Below are positions 16,237-25,765 of a DNA stretch of 64,000 bases, piece after piece. The first letter of the stretch is position 1. Each line of letters opens with the position of its first letter. The position numbers were made by a program, and so were the translations under genes. The DNA is taken from assembly GCF_000184685.1 (NCBI RefSeq), contig NC_014830.1, forward strand, positions 124,001-188,000. Reading direction: 5' to 3'. The notes under the pieces were generated by a model that did not search any database, was not told the DNA's origin, and was given only the letters and a program-made list of their open reading frames with translations. Source of the DNA: Intrasporangium calvum DSM 43043. GTDB lineage: Bacteria > Actinomycetota > Actinomycetes > Actinomycetales > Dermatophilaceae.

Positions 16237-16284
16237 GCGCCGTTCCGCATGACCACCCCTGACCGTGCGGAACGGCGCCTTTTC
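16237..16284 (+). terminator. Rho-independent terminator after pdxY
   Basis: GCGCCGTTCCGCA at 16237-16249 pairs perfectly with TGCGGAACGGCGC at 16266-16278, followed by CTTTTC. It is the clearest intrinsic terminator in the window. Confidence 0.85.
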
Positions 16285-16303
16285 ATGCCCACCCCCACCG
16301 GGC

Positions 16304-16323
16304 CGTATGCCGCTGCGCTCGGT
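16304..16323 (-). repeat. Dispersed motif copy, intergenic
   Basis: CGTATGCCGCTGCGCTCGGT, two mismatches from the main form, between the pdxY terminator and the ATPase gene. The rest of 16285-16431 holds only the probable promoter TAGCCT six bases before the GTG. Confidence 0.6.
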
Positions 16324-16431
16324 CGGGCGCCGGTGGCGCGCTCCTCGGGTGGCTGGGTGGCTGGCTGCGACACGATCGGCCCGTCTGCCGATGTCTCAGG
16401 TTTTCCCTAGAGGCCCGTATAGCCTCCGATC

Positions 16432-17694
16432 GTGGACCCCATCACGAACCCGTACGCCCCGGGCGCGGGGCAGCGTCCCCCCGAGCTCGCCGGCCGCGAC
16501 GAGCAGCTGCGGACCTTCGACGTCGTGCTCGAGCGCATCGCCCGCGGGAGGTCGGAGCGGTCGATCGTCCTCACCGGCCTGCGCGGAGTGGGCAAGACCG
16601 TCCTGCTCAACGCGCTGCGATCCTCGGCCGTGCGAGCGGACTGGGGCACCGGCAAGCTGGAGGCGCGGCCCGACCAGCGGCTGCGTCGGCCCCTCGCCGC
16701 CGCCGCGCACCAGGCGGTGCGCGAGCTCGGACACCCTCGGGGCGACGAGGTCGACCAGGTGCTCGGCATCATCAAGTCCTTCGCGCTGCGTGACGCCGCG
16801 AGCGGGAGCAAGCTGCGGGACAAGTGGCAACCGGGCATCGACGTGCCCGCCGTGCCCGGCCGGGCCGACTCCGGCGACATCGAGATCGACCTCGTCGAGC
16901 TCTTCACCGACATCGGCGGGCTCGCCGCCGACCTCGGCAAGGGGGTGGCCTTCTTCGTCGACGAGATGCAGGACCTCGGGCCCGAGGACGTCTCCGCCGT
17001 CTGCGCGGCGTGCCACGAGATCTCCCAGTCCGGTCTGCCCGTCATCGTCGTCGGGGCCGGGCTGCCGCACCTGCCGGCCGTGCTGTCGGCCTCCAAGTCC
17101 TACTCCGAGCGGCTCTTCCGCTACCAGCGCATCGACCGGCTGCCCCGCGACGCCGCCGACCAGGCCCTCGTGGGCCCCGCCGCAGAGGAGGGGTGCGCGT
17201 TCACCGACGAGGCGCTCGAGGCGATGTACTCCGTGACCGCCGGCTACCCCTACTTCATCCAGGCCTACGGCAAGGTCGTCTGGGACGTGTCCCCCTCCTC
17301 GCCCATCTCGGCGCAGGACATCCGGGTCGCCGCACCGGAGGCCGAGTCCGAGCTCGCGGTCGGCTTCTTCGGCTCCCGGTTCGAGCGGGCCACGCCCGCC
17401 GAGCGCGAGTACCTCCGGGCCATGGCGGACGCCGCGCTCGTCCGGGGGCCCGGCGACCAGGCCACCACGGAAGGCCACGGTGACGCGGGAGCGAGCCCAG
17501 CGGCATACGGCATCGTCGACGAGCTCGACGCCGTCGCGACCTCCGCGGTGGCTGACCTCCTGGGGCGCAAGCCCCAGTCCCTCTCTCCCGCACGGGATGC
17601 GCTGATCAAGAAGGGACTCATCTACTCCGGCGAACGCGGGCAGATCGCGTTCACGGTGCCGCACTTCGGGCGGTACCTGCGCACTCAGGCCTGA
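16432..17694 (+). CDS. AAA/STAND-type ATPase
   Basis: 420 aa, GTG start with TAGCCT six bases upstream. Walker A is GLRGVGKT at about 49-56 and Walker B is VAFFVDEMQDL at about 172-182; GYPYFIQAYGKVVWD is the conserved AAA_16-like C-terminal helix, and a winged-helix-like end (LSPARDALIKKGLIYSGERG) follows. Such orphan ATPases resemble archaeal-type ATPases whose partners are unknown. Residues about 343-363 are a low-complexity insert (GPGDQATTEGHGDAG) containing a dispersed repeat copy. No obvious partner gene is adjacent. Confidence 0.75.
   Translation: MDPITNPYAPGAGQRPPELAGRDEQLRTFDVVLERIARGRSERSIVLTGLRGVGKTVLLNALRSSAVRADWGTGKLEARPDQRLRRPLAAAAHQAVRELGHPRGDEVDQVLGIIKSFALRDAASGSKLRDKWQPGIDVPAVPGRADSGDIEIDLVELFTDIGGLAADLGKGVAFFVDEMQDLGPEDVSAVCAACHEISQSGLPVIVVGAGLPHLPAVLSASKSYSERLFRYQRIDRLPRDAADQALVGPAAEEGCAFTDEALEAMYSVTAGYPYFIQAYGKVVWDVSPSSPISAQDIRVAAPEAESELAVGFFGSRFERATPAEREYLRAMADAALVRGPGDQATTEGHGDAGASPAAYGIVDELDAVATSAVADLLGRKPQSLSPARDALIKKGLIYSGERGQIAFTVPHFGRYLRTQA
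17488..17509 (+). repeat. Dispersed motif copy inside the ATPase gene
   Basis: AGCGAGCCCAGCGGCATACG in full form; encodes ASPAAYG within a low-complexity insert. Confidence 0.8.
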
Positions 17695-17786
17695 GGCGCA
17701 ACCAGCGGGCCAGGGCGGCGGCCAGGAGCAACCACCGCAGCCACTGCGGGCGTCAGACCCAGGCGCAGGAGCTGGGGGGTGACGGG

Positions 17787-18146
17787 TCAGTGGAGGTGGT
17801 CGCCCCAGTCCGGGGGAACCCGGTCGCGCGGCCCGGGGACGCCTTGGTCCTCGGGATGGTGGTCGGGAGGAGCCAGCGGCGGACCCTCGACGAACTCCTG
17901 GGTGCGGTAGTCGTAGAACCACGTCTCGCCCGGCTCGAAGCTGCGCACCACCGGGTGCCCGGTCATGCGGAAGTGGCGAGTCGCGTGCTGGGCGGGCGAG
18001 GTGTCGCAGCAGCCGACGTGTCCGCACGCGGCGCAGCGCCGCAGGTGGACCCACCATCCGCCGGCGGCCACGCAGTCCGCGCAGCCGGTCCCGCTCGGGG
18101 GCGCCGTCGGGTCGATGTCGGGGAGGTCTCCGGGAGGGACGGCCAT
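17787..18146 (-). CDS. UBP-type zinc-finger protein
   Basis: 119 aa. The zinc ligands follow the UBP pattern: GCADCVAAGGWWVHLRRCAAC, then GHVGCCDTSPAQHATRHF and GHPVVRSFEPGETWFY. In eukaryotes this finger binds ubiquitin C-termini; bacterial stand-alone versions are uncharacterised and often found in actinobacteria. A Pro/His-rich tail (about residues 92-119) follows. It is monocistronic and convergent with the ATPase gene; the intervening 92 bases hold nothing recognisable. Confidence 0.85.
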   Translation of the reverse strand: MAVPPGDLPDIDPTAPPSGTGCADCVAAGGWWVHLRRCAACGHVGCCDTSPAQHATRHFRMTGHPVVRSFEPGETWFYDYRTQEFVEGPPLAPPDHHPEDQGVPGPRDRVPPDWGDHLH

Positions 18147-18233
18147 GACGGCAGCCTAAGCCGCGCGCCGGCATCCTGCGCCTTCTCGACGCGGTCTGGC
18201 TAGGCTGAGAGGGTCCGGACTCGCCTCGCCTGA

Positions 18234-18485
18234 ATGGATGTGTCGATGAACGCTGAGCTCCACGACCGACCGGAGACCGTGGTCCCCGGCTTCTGGATGA
18301 CCATCCTCGGATCCATCCTGGCCGTGATCGCACCGCTCGCCGGCTTCCTCGGAGGAAGCAGCACCGGAGCGGTGGCCCGAGAAGGCCAGCTGGGCACATG
18401 GCTGCTCGTCGGCCTCGTCATCGGGGGCCTCGGGGTGCTCGTCGCGTTCGTGGGCGCCCAGCGGTGGTGGCGGGCCACCCACTGA
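18234..18485 (+). CDS. Small two-helix membrane protein
   Basis: 83 aa (79 if the second ATG at 18246 is used). Two hydrophobic segments, FWMTILGSILAVIAPLAGFL and LGTWLLVGLVIGGLGVLVAF, separated by a short charged loop, predict a membrane hairpin. TAGGCT at about 18199-18204 is a candidate -10 box. Not recognised. It lies 76 bases before the ECF sigma gene on the same strand, but the sigma gene has its own leaderless-type box, so co-regulation is uncertain. Confidence 0.6.
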   Translation: MDVSMNAELHDRPETVVPGFWMTILGSILAVIAPLAGFLGGSSTGAVAREGQLGTWLLVGLVIGGLGVLVAFVGAQRWWRATH

Positions 18486-18561
18486 CCGGATCCGCGTCCC
18501 CTGCCGGATTTGTCCGGCTCTGGCCTAGCGAATTCGTCTCGGACGCGACAGACTGTCCGGC

Positions 18562-19134
18562 GTGATCGGCGCAGACTTCCAGACGGTCCTCGCTGACGCC
18601 CAGGGCGGTGACGAGTACGCGTTCGCCCGACTCTGGCGTGACCTCAACCCCGCGCTCCTGCGCTACCTGAGTCTCGGTGGCGAGATGGCCGAGGAGGTCG
18701 CGGCCGAGACCTGGACCACGGTGGTCCGTGGTCTGGCCCGCTTCGAGGGGGATGAGACCGCCTGGCGCGCGTGGGTGTTCACCACGGCTCGACGACGTGC
18801 GGTGGATGCAGGACGCAAGCGCGCCCGCGAGGCCGGCCTCGGCTGGCGCGCGAACACGTGGGCGGCCGAGGTGTCGCCGGACAGCGCCGAGGCGGTCATC
18901 GAGGCGGCGACCACCGAGGACATGCTGCGACTGGTCCGGACCCTCCCCGCGAGTCAGGCTGAGGCGGTGCTCCTCCGGGTCGTCGCCGGCCTGCCCGTGG
19001 CTGAGGTGGCGGAGCTGCTCGGACGCAGCCCGGGTTCGGTTCGGGTGGCGTGCCATCGGGGTCTGGAGAGCCTGGCGAAGAAATTGTCGAAGCAGGACGT
19101 AACGGATGGCGCCCTGCGGGCGCTTCGGGGGTGA
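18562..19134 (+). CDS. ECF-type RNA polymerase sigma factor
   Basis: 190 aa, GTG start with CAGACT 7 bases upstream. Region 2 covers about 15-85 (DEYAFARLWRDLNPALLRYL, ETWTTVVRGLARFEG, AWRAWVFTTARRRAVD) and region 4 about 125-185 (LRLVRTLPASQAEAVLLRVV, AELLGRSPGSVRVACHRGLE). It directs RNA polymerase to a dedicated promoter set. The next gene begins 1 base after its stop and encodes a one-helix membrane protein, in the usual position of an anti-sigma factor. Confidence 0.88.
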   Translation: MIGADFQTVLADAQGGDEYAFARLWRDLNPALLRYLSLGGEMAEEVAAETWTTVVRGLARFEGDETAWRAWVFTTARRRAVDAGRKRAREAGLGWRANTWAAEVSPDSAEAVIEAATTEDMLRLVRTLPASQAEAVLLRVVAGLPVAEVAELLGRSPGSVRVACHRGLESLAKKLSKQDVTDGALRALRG

Positions 19135-19135
19135 C

Positions 19136-19900
19136 ATGAGCAACGAAAAGCAGAGCGAGGGGTTCCCCGACCGGGCCGGGTCGCACGACGACCTGCTCGA
19201 TGAGGTCGCGGCGAACCCTGAGCTGGCTCGGGTGGCCTTCCTCCTCTCCGCCCGGCCCAGCGATCGGGAGCTGTCCGGTCTCGACGGTCCCCTCGATGCG
19301 TTCCGGGCTCAGGTCACCGCCCCGAAACCCCAACGACGGAGACCCTCCATGATCTCAACGCTCGCCGGCGCGAAGCTCGGCGCGACCATCGCCGGTATCG
19401 CCGTGGGCCTCGGTGGTGCAGCCACCGTGGCCTACGTCTCAGCCAGCACCCCGGCCACGCCCGAGACCCACGCCACCGCCGCCACCACGCCCTCCCAGGC
19501 GGATGCTGCAGCAGACGCGAGAGAGAACGGAAAGGGCGAGGGCAAGAAGGACAAGGCCACCCCCGTCGGCCCCGACGCGACTGGTTGGGCCGCTTTCGGC
19601 CTCGGCACTGCCTGGAAGGGCGTCGCCGGCAATGGCAAGGCCATGGAGTCGGTCGCCTTCCAGAACCTCGTCACCGCTGCCGGGGGCGAGGACGAGGTCG
19701 AGGCCTTCTGCGCCGAGGTGGACGCACCAGGCAGCTCGGGCGACCACGCCACCGGCAAGCCCGAGATCGCTCCCACGGGCAAGCCCGACTCGGTTCCGAG
19801 CGCCACGCCGTCGCAGCGACCCGAGATGACCCCCACACCTCCGGCCAAGCCGGACACAGTTCCGACCGCCTCACCCTCCCACCCGACCGGGCGGTCGTGA
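19136..19900 (+). CDS. Membrane-anchored protein paired with the sigma factor
   Basis: 254 aa. A cytoplasmic N-terminal region of about 75 residues (DDLLDEVAANPELARVAFLL) precedes one membrane helix (about 82-103, GAKLGATIAGIAVGLGGAAT) and a long Thr/Pro/Ala-rich extracytoplasmic tail ending in repeated GKPE/GKPD-like segments. No zinc-binding anti-sigma motif is visible, so an anti-sigma role is inferred only from position and topology. The tail includes a small ordered patch (AFGLGTAWKGVAGNGKAMES) that might sense an external signal. Confidence 0.65.
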   Translation: MSNEKQSEGFPDRAGSHDDLLDEVAANPELARVAFLLSARPSDRELSGLDGPLDAFRAQVTAPKPQRRRPSMISTLAGAKLGATIAGIAVGLGGAATVAYVSASTPATPETHATAATTPSQADAAADARENGKGEGKKDKATPVGPDATGWAAFGLGTAWKGVAGNGKAMESVAFQNLVTAAGGEDEVEAFCAEVDAPGSSGDHATGKPEIAPTGKPDSVPSATPSQRPEMTPTPPAKPDTVPTASPSHPTGRS

Positions 19901-19933
19901 AGGCGCGGTAGCTAGCACCGCGCAGCCCCCAAA

Positions 19934-19980
19934 ACCCAGCCGTATGCCGCTGAGCCCCACTCACCGGCATACGGCTGGGT
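19934..19980. terminator. Inverted pair of the dispersed motif between convergent operons
   Basis: ACCCAGCCGTATGCCG at 19934-19949 pairs perfectly with 19965-19980. The arms are built on the dispersed motif core (CGTATGCCG). It separates the sigma operon from the carboxylase gene and probably terminates both. Confidence 0.75.
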
Positions 19981-20052
19981 CGCGTTCGGCCCTCCTTCCC
20001 CCGACGGACGCCCGACCCGCCCCGCTGACGGGGGCAGGGCCAGAGCACGTCG

Positions 20053-23000
20053 TCAGGGGGTGAGCCCCGCCTCCAGCGCGGAGATGATCCGGGGCCGGAG
20101 GTCGCTCGCCTCGATCACCTCGTCGACCGACCCCACGGCCACGGCACGATGGATGCTGTGGACGCTGTCGAACTCGGCGGCGACCGCTCCGAGCTTCTCG
20201 GCGCGCACCGTGGCCCGCAGGTCGGCCAGCTCGGTGGCCAGCTGGGCGCGTTCCACTCCCTCGGACGCGTCGACCCGGGCGGCGAGCTCGGCGACGCGCG
20301 AGTCCGCGGCCGTGCGCGCGTCGACGTCTCGGGCGAACACGACGGCGGCCGCCGGTGCGCCCCCGATGACGGAGGCGAAGGAGCCTTCGATCGCGAGGAC
20401 CGTCATCCTGGGGTTGAGCGCCTTGGAGAAGACGACGAAGGCGCCGCCGTGGTAGCGGGAGACGACGGTGAAGACGATCGGCCCGTCGAAGTTGACGATG
20501 GCCCGGCCGATCTCCGCGCCGTACTCGAGCTGGAGGCTGCGCATCGACTCCGGTGACCCGTCGAAGCCGGACAGGTTGGCGAGGATGACCACGGGCCGGT
20601 TGCCGCTGGCCGCGTTGATGGCTCGCGCGACCTTCTTCGACGACCGGGGGAAGAGCGTTCCCGCGGTGTAGGTGTCGGGACCGTCGGTGGGCGGGAACCC
20701 GCGGCGCGGGACGGACTTCGACTCGATGCCGATGAGGCACACCGGGATGCCACCGAGGTGCGCGTCCTGGACCACGGCGGTCTCGGCGTCCGCCATGCCG
20801 GCCCAGCGCTCGAGCGTCGCGTGGTCCTGGTCGGTGAGGGCCCGCATCAGGGTCCGGATGTCGAAGGGCTTCTTGCGGTCGGGGTTCTTCTCGGCTGAGA
20901 AGATGTCGCCCACCGTCGTGAAGCCCGAGTCGGGCAGCGAGTGGGGGTATGACGTGACGTCGCGGTCGATCGGGTCACTCGTGGCGACCCGGCGCGGACC
21001 GCCTTCGCCGGGAGCGACGTAGGCGTGGTCGTAGTGGGTCATCAGGATGTCCCTGGCCGCAGCGAGGTCCTTCGCCCAGTACTGCGCCTGGCCGTTCGGG
21101 CCCATCACCCGGTCGTAGCCGCCGATGCCGAAGTTGTCCTCGGCCGAGACGCCACCGGAGAAGTCGAGCGACTGCTTTCCCGTCAGGACCATGGCGCTGT
21201 CGGGCGTCATGACGAGGATGCCCTTGGTGTGCATGAGCATCGTCGCCTCGGCGTTCCAGTAGGGCTGCGCGCCGACGTTGATGCCGGCCACGACGATGTT
21301 GATCTCCTGCCCCGCCTGGGTGAACTCGATGATCCGTTTGAGCGCCCGGGCGACCCAGTCCATGTTCTCCGTGCCGGAGTCCATCGAGATCCGTGCGCCG
21401 GCCGAGAGCGAGTACCACTCGACCGGGATGCCGCGCTCCTCTGCGAGGTCGAGTGCCGCGATGACGCGGGCGCACTCCGCCTCGGCCACCGATCCGAGGG
21501 AGCGGAGCGGGTCGCCGCTGAGCACGACGCGCTGGACCCCTTGGGGGTGGCGCTCGGTCGGCGACGTGACGAGAGCGACGATGATGCCGGCCTTGTTGAG
21601 GCCGAACGGCCGGTCCACCGGGACGAGGCGACCCGCGTCGTCGAGGTCGTGCTCGACCACGGTCCCACCGTCGCCGGCGATCATCGACTGCAGCTCGTAG
21701 GGGTAGACGAGGCCACGGCGACGGGCGCGGACGACCTTCGAGGCGTAGTCATCGAGCGGTTTGAGCGGCTCAGCCGGCGGCTGTCCCACTGTCCCGACGA
21801 CACCTGAGCCCGGCTGGTAGGAGAACCGGCCGGCGATGGTGACGGGCCCCTCCTCGGGATCGAGGACGACCCGGGCCTGGACGAGGACCTCCTCCACGCC
21901 CGCGCCGACGGTCAGTGGGGCGATCTTGGCCTGGAGGGCGGTCAGCTGCTCGAGGTCGGCCTCGATGATCGGCCAGATGGTCACCCAGACGTAGTTCATG
22001 TCGAGCCGGGAGCCCGCCGAGCCGCGGGACGCTCGCACGCGTCGGATGGCGTCGAGGCAGTTGGCGATGGCCCGCTCGGCCTGCGGGAGCCCGGACACGC
22101 GACCGTCGTCGTCACGGACGACGACGAGCTGGCGGACCTGCGCCGAGGCGACGATCCGTCGGTCGTCCGCGTTGTCCCGGGCGACGCACTCGTAGAGGAA
22201 GACGTCCTCCGGGGCCTCGAGCCGAGTGACCTCGAAGTCACGCAGCCGCCACAGCTGGAGGCGGCGCCCGACCATCGGGTGCACGCCCCGGACGAGGCGG
22301 TCCTCGACGAGCTCCTCACCCTGGGGTCGGAAGGTGAAGTAGCCGACGGGCTGGTCGTGGTTGCCGGTGACCGCGACGGCCACGCGGCGCACGTCCCTGG
22401 TCCAGTCGAGGGCCTTGAGGCGCGTGGCGAGGGTCGCGCTCACCTCCTCCGGGTCAGCGGGCTGGTCGCGCCAGCGGAGGTAGAGGTCGACCACGGCGTG
22501 GTGCTGCTCGGCGCGGCTCCACACGTCGTTGCCGACCGACACGTCGAGGTCGCTGCCCGGAGCGAGCTCCGCGACGTCGCCGATCGTCGAGGTGAGATGG
22601 GTGGGTCTGCCGTCGAGCGTGTAGTCGGCCACGGCGAAGGGCCGGTCACCCGCGTGGAAGCGGTGCGGTCCGTGCAGGTCGTGCTCGTGGTAGTGCCGCT
22701 TGATCAGCACCTCGATCATCGGCTCGTGTCGCGGGATGCTGTCATCCGGCCGGTCGAGACGCTCGGCGAGGAAGCGGACGATCTGTTCGGGGATGGCGGC
22801 GAGCTCGTCGATCCCTGCCGCGTAGTCCGGGCTGACGGTCTCGGGAGTCGCGCCACCCTCGTCGCCCACCCGCTCGGCCTCGGCAGTCAGGGACTCGAGC
22901 TGGTCCCGGACCCCGGCGAGGACGCTCTGACGCTCCGCATCGACCATCGGCTGTTCGAACCAGCGGAAGCGCACGCTACGGGCGAGGTCGCCGATCACGG

Positions 23001-25638
23001 GGAACCGCAGCTGGGTGGCGAGCACGAGCCGGTCGAGGGTGTCGCGGGCGGCGGCGGCGTTCCGCGCCTCCGGTGTCGGCTCGCCGAGCCAGCGCTGGAG
23101 GAGCGAGGTCGCCAGCGCGATCTCCGGGGAGGTGCGCTGCTGGGCGAGGAAGATCCGGAAGACCGCCTCCTCCAGGTCCGGCGTGCGGTCGAGCTCAGTG
23201 ACGCCGTAGTGCCGCAGCACGCGGGCGAGCTTGTCCCGGAAGGCGGCCGGCAACCCGGCCCGGTCGGCGTCGAGACTCTGCAGGTAGGTGTGGAAGTGCT
23301 CCCTGGGCGTGTGGACGAGCAGCTCGGTGTGCCGCTCCTCCTCCGCGGGTCGGTTGCGGCTCAGCTCGGCGAAGTCGGCGACGAGCTCGAGGAGGATGAT
23401 CTCCTCGGCGATCGGGCTGGTCCCGTCCGCTGCGGCCTCGTCCCGAGCGGACAGGTAGGCGGTGAGGCTGCGGTGGGTGCCGTTGTCGTCGTTGTCGAAG
23501 CCGAGGACGCCGGCGGACAGCTCGGACACGCCGCGGGCGATCCGGTCGCGAAGGGTCTCGTCGGCCACGGTGCAGTCCGGCAGGTCGAGGTCGACCGTGG
23601 GGGCGGGGCTCGCGCCGGCGCCGGGCTCGTCCTCGTCACCCGTCGGCTCGAGTCGCACGAGGGCCGCACCGGTCTCGACCTGGCCGCCGACCCCGACGAG
23701 GATCTCCTTGACCCGTGCGGCGAAGGGAGCCGCCAGCACGGTCTCCATCTTCATCGACTCGAGGACGAGGACCGGGGCGCCCGCCGCCACCTCGTCGCCC
23801 ACCTGCACGGGGGCAGCGACGACGAGGGCAGGGGCGGGGGAGCGGAGCACGCCGCCCTCGTCGCGGGACACCCGGTGGGTGACGCCGTCGACCTCGACGA
23901 GGAGCACCGGACCGTGCAGGGCGGTGATGAGGCGGTGGTTCTGGCCACCGACGACGATGCGGCTCTGGTAGTCGTCGATCCGGTCGAGCTGGGCCTCGAC
24001 GACCTGGCCGTCGTCTCCGCTCGCCCCCGACCCGACCGTGACCCGGTACCGGTGCGGGGCGATGCGCAGGACGTTGACCTTGTGGATCGTGCCCCGCAGC
24101 TTGAGGTCCACGCCCCGGCCGACCTGGTGGTGCGCCTGCGGGCGGCCGCCGCGAGCGGTCTCGAGCAGGCGGGCGCGCTCGATCGCCTCGGCCTCCTCGT
24201 AGGCCTCGATGCCGGCTGCCACGAGGGCGATCCCGGAGTGGCGCTGGGACATGAGGCGCCCCTCGCCGCGCACCCGGTCGATCCAGCCGGTGTCGGCGGA
24301 GCCGTCGATGACCTCCGGCTGGTCGAGGAGGTCGAGGATGAAGCTCTTGTTCGTCGCCCCGCCCTCGATGACCACCGTCGTCTCGGCCATCGCCCGGCGC
24401 AGCCGCGCCAGGGCCTCGTCACGGTCGCGGCCGTAGGCGATGATCTTGGCGATCATCGAGTCGAAGTCGGCGGGGATCGAGTCGCCCTCTCCGACGCCCG
24501 TGTCGACCCGGATGCCCGGACCGGAGGGGAAGTCGAGCAGCGCGATACGTCCCGGGGCGGGGGCGAAGTCACGGTCGGGGTCCTCGGCGTTGAGCCGCGC
24601 CTCGACGGCGTGGCCCCGCTCGACCGGACGCGCTCCCTCCAGGCGACCGCCGTTCGCGACGTGGATCTGCAGCTTGACGAGGTCCGTGTCGGTCGTCGCC
24701 TCGGTGATCGGGTGCTCCACCTGGAGGCGGGTGTTCACCTCGAGGAAGGCGAAGAACTTCTCGGCCGGGTGGTAGAGGAACTCGACGGTCCCGGCCCCCG
24801 CGTAGCCGACCGCCACCGCGAGCCGTTCGGCCGCCGTGCGCACCTCGGCTGCCTCGTCGGCCGAGAGCACGGGGGATGCGGACTCCTCGATGACCTTCTG
24901 GTTGCGGCGCTGGACGGAGCAGTCCCGGACGCCGACGGCCCACGCCGTGCCCTGCCCGTCGCCGATGACCTGGACCTCGATGTGGCGGGCACCGGTGACG
25001 AGCTTCTCGAGGAAGACGACGCCGGAGCCGAAGGCGCGCGCCGCCTCGTCACGAGTCCGCTCGTAGGCCTCGGTCAGCTCGGCGTCCGACTCGACCTTGC
25101 GGATCCCGCGCCCACCCCCGCCGGCGGTGGCCTTGAGCATGAGGGGGTAGCCGATCCGGGCCGCGGCCTCCGTCGCCTCCTCGAGCGTGTCGACGCCGCC
25201 GCGCGACCACGGGGCCACGGGGACGCCGACCTCCTCGGCGATGAGCTTGGAGCCGATCTTGTCGCCGAGCTGGCGCATCGCCTCGGCGCTCGGACCGATG
25301 AAGATGACCCCGATCCGCTCGCACAGCTCGGCGAAGGCCGGGTCCTCGGCGACGAAGCCCCAGCCGACCCACGCGGCGTCCGCTCCTGTCTCGCGGAGCG
25401 CGCGCTCGAGGACGGCATGGTCGATGTAGGGCCGGTTCGCGGCCGGGCCGAGGTCGTAGGCGTGGTCGCTCTCGCGGACGAACATGGCACGACGCTCACC
25501 CTCGGTGTGCAGCGCGATCGTCTCGATCCTCTGGTCGCTGCGCCCCTCCACCGCGTGCTGGGCGTTGAGGTCGCGGACGGCGTGGATGAGGCGCATGGCG
25601 GCCTCGCCGCGGTTGACGATCGCGATGCGCGAGATCAT
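20053..25638 (-). CDS. Single-chain multidomain acetyl/acyl-CoA carboxylase
   Basis: 1861 aa, ATG with AGGAG 9 bases upstream. Domain order: biotin carboxylase about 1-450 (IAIVNRGEAAMRLI, KATAGGGGRGIRKV, EVNTRLQVEHPITE); biotin carrier with biotinyl Lys630 in LESMKMETV; a long central region about 700-1290 with no catalytic motif; carboxyltransferase about 1300-1860 (GVSAEDNFGIGGYDRVMGPN near 1506, GRAIVNFDGPIVFTVVSRYHGG near 1713). This is the order of eukaryotic acetyl-CoA carboxylase and differs from the usual split actinobacterial AccA/AccD pairs. It should carboxylate acetyl-CoA or a longer acyl-CoA using biotin. No biotin ligase or other lipid gene is nearby, and the gene stands alone. 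Confidence 0.9.
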   Translation of the reverse strand: MISRIAIVNRGEAAMRLIHAVRDLNAQHAVEGRSDQRIETIALHTEGERRAMFVRESDHAYDLGPAANRPYIDHAVLERALRETGADAAWVGWGFVAEDPAFAELCERIGVIFIGPSAEAMRQLGDKIGSKLIAEEVGVPVAPWSRGGVDTLEEATEAAARIGYPLMLKATAGGGGRGIRKVESDAELTEAYERTRDEAARAFGSGVVFLEKLVTGARHIEVQVIGDGQGTAWAVGVRDCSVQRRNQKVIEESASPVLSADEAAEVRTAAERLAVAVGYAGAGTVEFLYHPAEKFFAFLEVNTRLQVEHPITEATTDTDLVKLQIHVANGGRLEGARPVERGHAVEARLNAEDPDRDFAPAPGRIALLDFPSGPGIRVDTGVGEGDSIPADFDSMIAKIIAYGRDRDEALARLRRAMAETTVVIEGGATNKSFILDLLDQPEVIDGSADTGWIDRVRGEGRLMSQRHSGIALVAAGIEAYEEAEAIERARLLETARGGRPQAHHQVGRGVDLKLRGTIHKVNVLRIAPHRYRVTVGSGASGDDGQVVEAQLDRIDDYQSRIVVGGQNHRLITALHGPVLLVEVDGVTHRVSRDEGGVLRSPAPALVVAAPVQVGDEVAAGAPVLVLESMKMETVLAAPFAARVKEILVGVGGQVETGAALVRLEPTGDEDEPGAGASPAPTVDLDLPDCTVADETLRDRIARGVSELSAGVLGFDNDDNGTHRSLTAYLSARDEAAADGTSPIAEEIILLELVADFAELSRNRPAEEERHTELLVHTPREHFHTYLQSLDADRAGLPAAFRDKLARVLRHYGVTELDRTPDLEEAVFRIFLAQQRTSPEIALATSLLQRWLGEPTPEARNAAAARDTLDRLVLATQLRFPVIGDLARSVRFRWFEQPMVDAERQSVLAGVRDQLESLTAEAERVGDEGGATPETVSPDYAAGIDELAAIPEQIVRFLAERLDRPDDSIPRHEPMIEVLIKRHYHEHDLHGPHRFHAGDRPFAVADYTLDGRPTHLTSTIGDVAELAPGSDLDVSVGNDVWSRAEQHHAVVDLYLRWRDQPADPEEVSATLATRLKALDWTRDVRRVAVAVTGNHDQPVGYFTFRPQGEELVEDRLVRGVHPMVGRRLQLWRLRDFEVTRLEAPEDVFLYECVARDNADDRRIVASAQVRQLVVVRDDDGRVSGLPQAERAIANCLDAIRRVRASRGSAGSRLDMNYVWVTIWPIIEADLEQLTALQAKIAPLTVGAGVEEVLVQARVVLDPEEGPVTIAGRFSYQPGSGVVGTVGQPPAEPLKPLDDYASKVVRARRRGLVYPYELQSMIAGDGGTVVEHDLDDAGRLVPVDRPFGLNKAGIIVALVTSPTERHPQGVQRVVLSGDPLRSLGSVAEAECARVIAALDLAEERGIPVEWYSLSAGARISMDSGTENMDWVARALKRIIEFTQAGQEINIVVAGINVGAQPYWNAEATMLMHTKGILVMTPDSAMVLTGKQSLDFSGGVSAEDNFGIGGYDRVMGPNGQAQYWAKDLAAARDILMTHYDHAYVAPGEGGPRRVATSDPIDRDVTSYPHSLPDSGFTTVGDIFSAEKNPDRKKPFDIRTLMRALTDQDHATLERWAGMADAETAVVQDAHLGGIPVCLIGIESKSVPRRGFPPTDGPDTYTAGTLFPRSSKKVARAINAASGNRPVVILANLSGFDGSPESMRSLQLEYGAEIGRAIVNFDGPIVFTVVSRYHGGAFVVFSKALNPRMTVLAIEGSFASVIGGAPAAAVVFARDVDARTAADSRVAELAARVDASEGVERAQLATELADLRATVRAEKLGAVAAEFDSVHSIHRAVAVGSVDEVIEASDLRPRIISALEAGLTP

Positions 25639-25765
25639 GGGGCGGTTCTCCTTCGGTCACCCGGTCGGGCTGTGACGCGAGACACGTCACGACGCAGCCT
25701 TTCACCAGGAGCAGGTTACGGGCGAGTGCACCAGCCGACTTTCGGGGGGCCGCCGCAGAGGAGGC

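Noticed and set aside
18562-19900. Classical zinc-binding anti-sigma pair
   Set aside because: The partner protein shows no HxxxCxxC motif; the anti-sigma role was kept only as positional inference.
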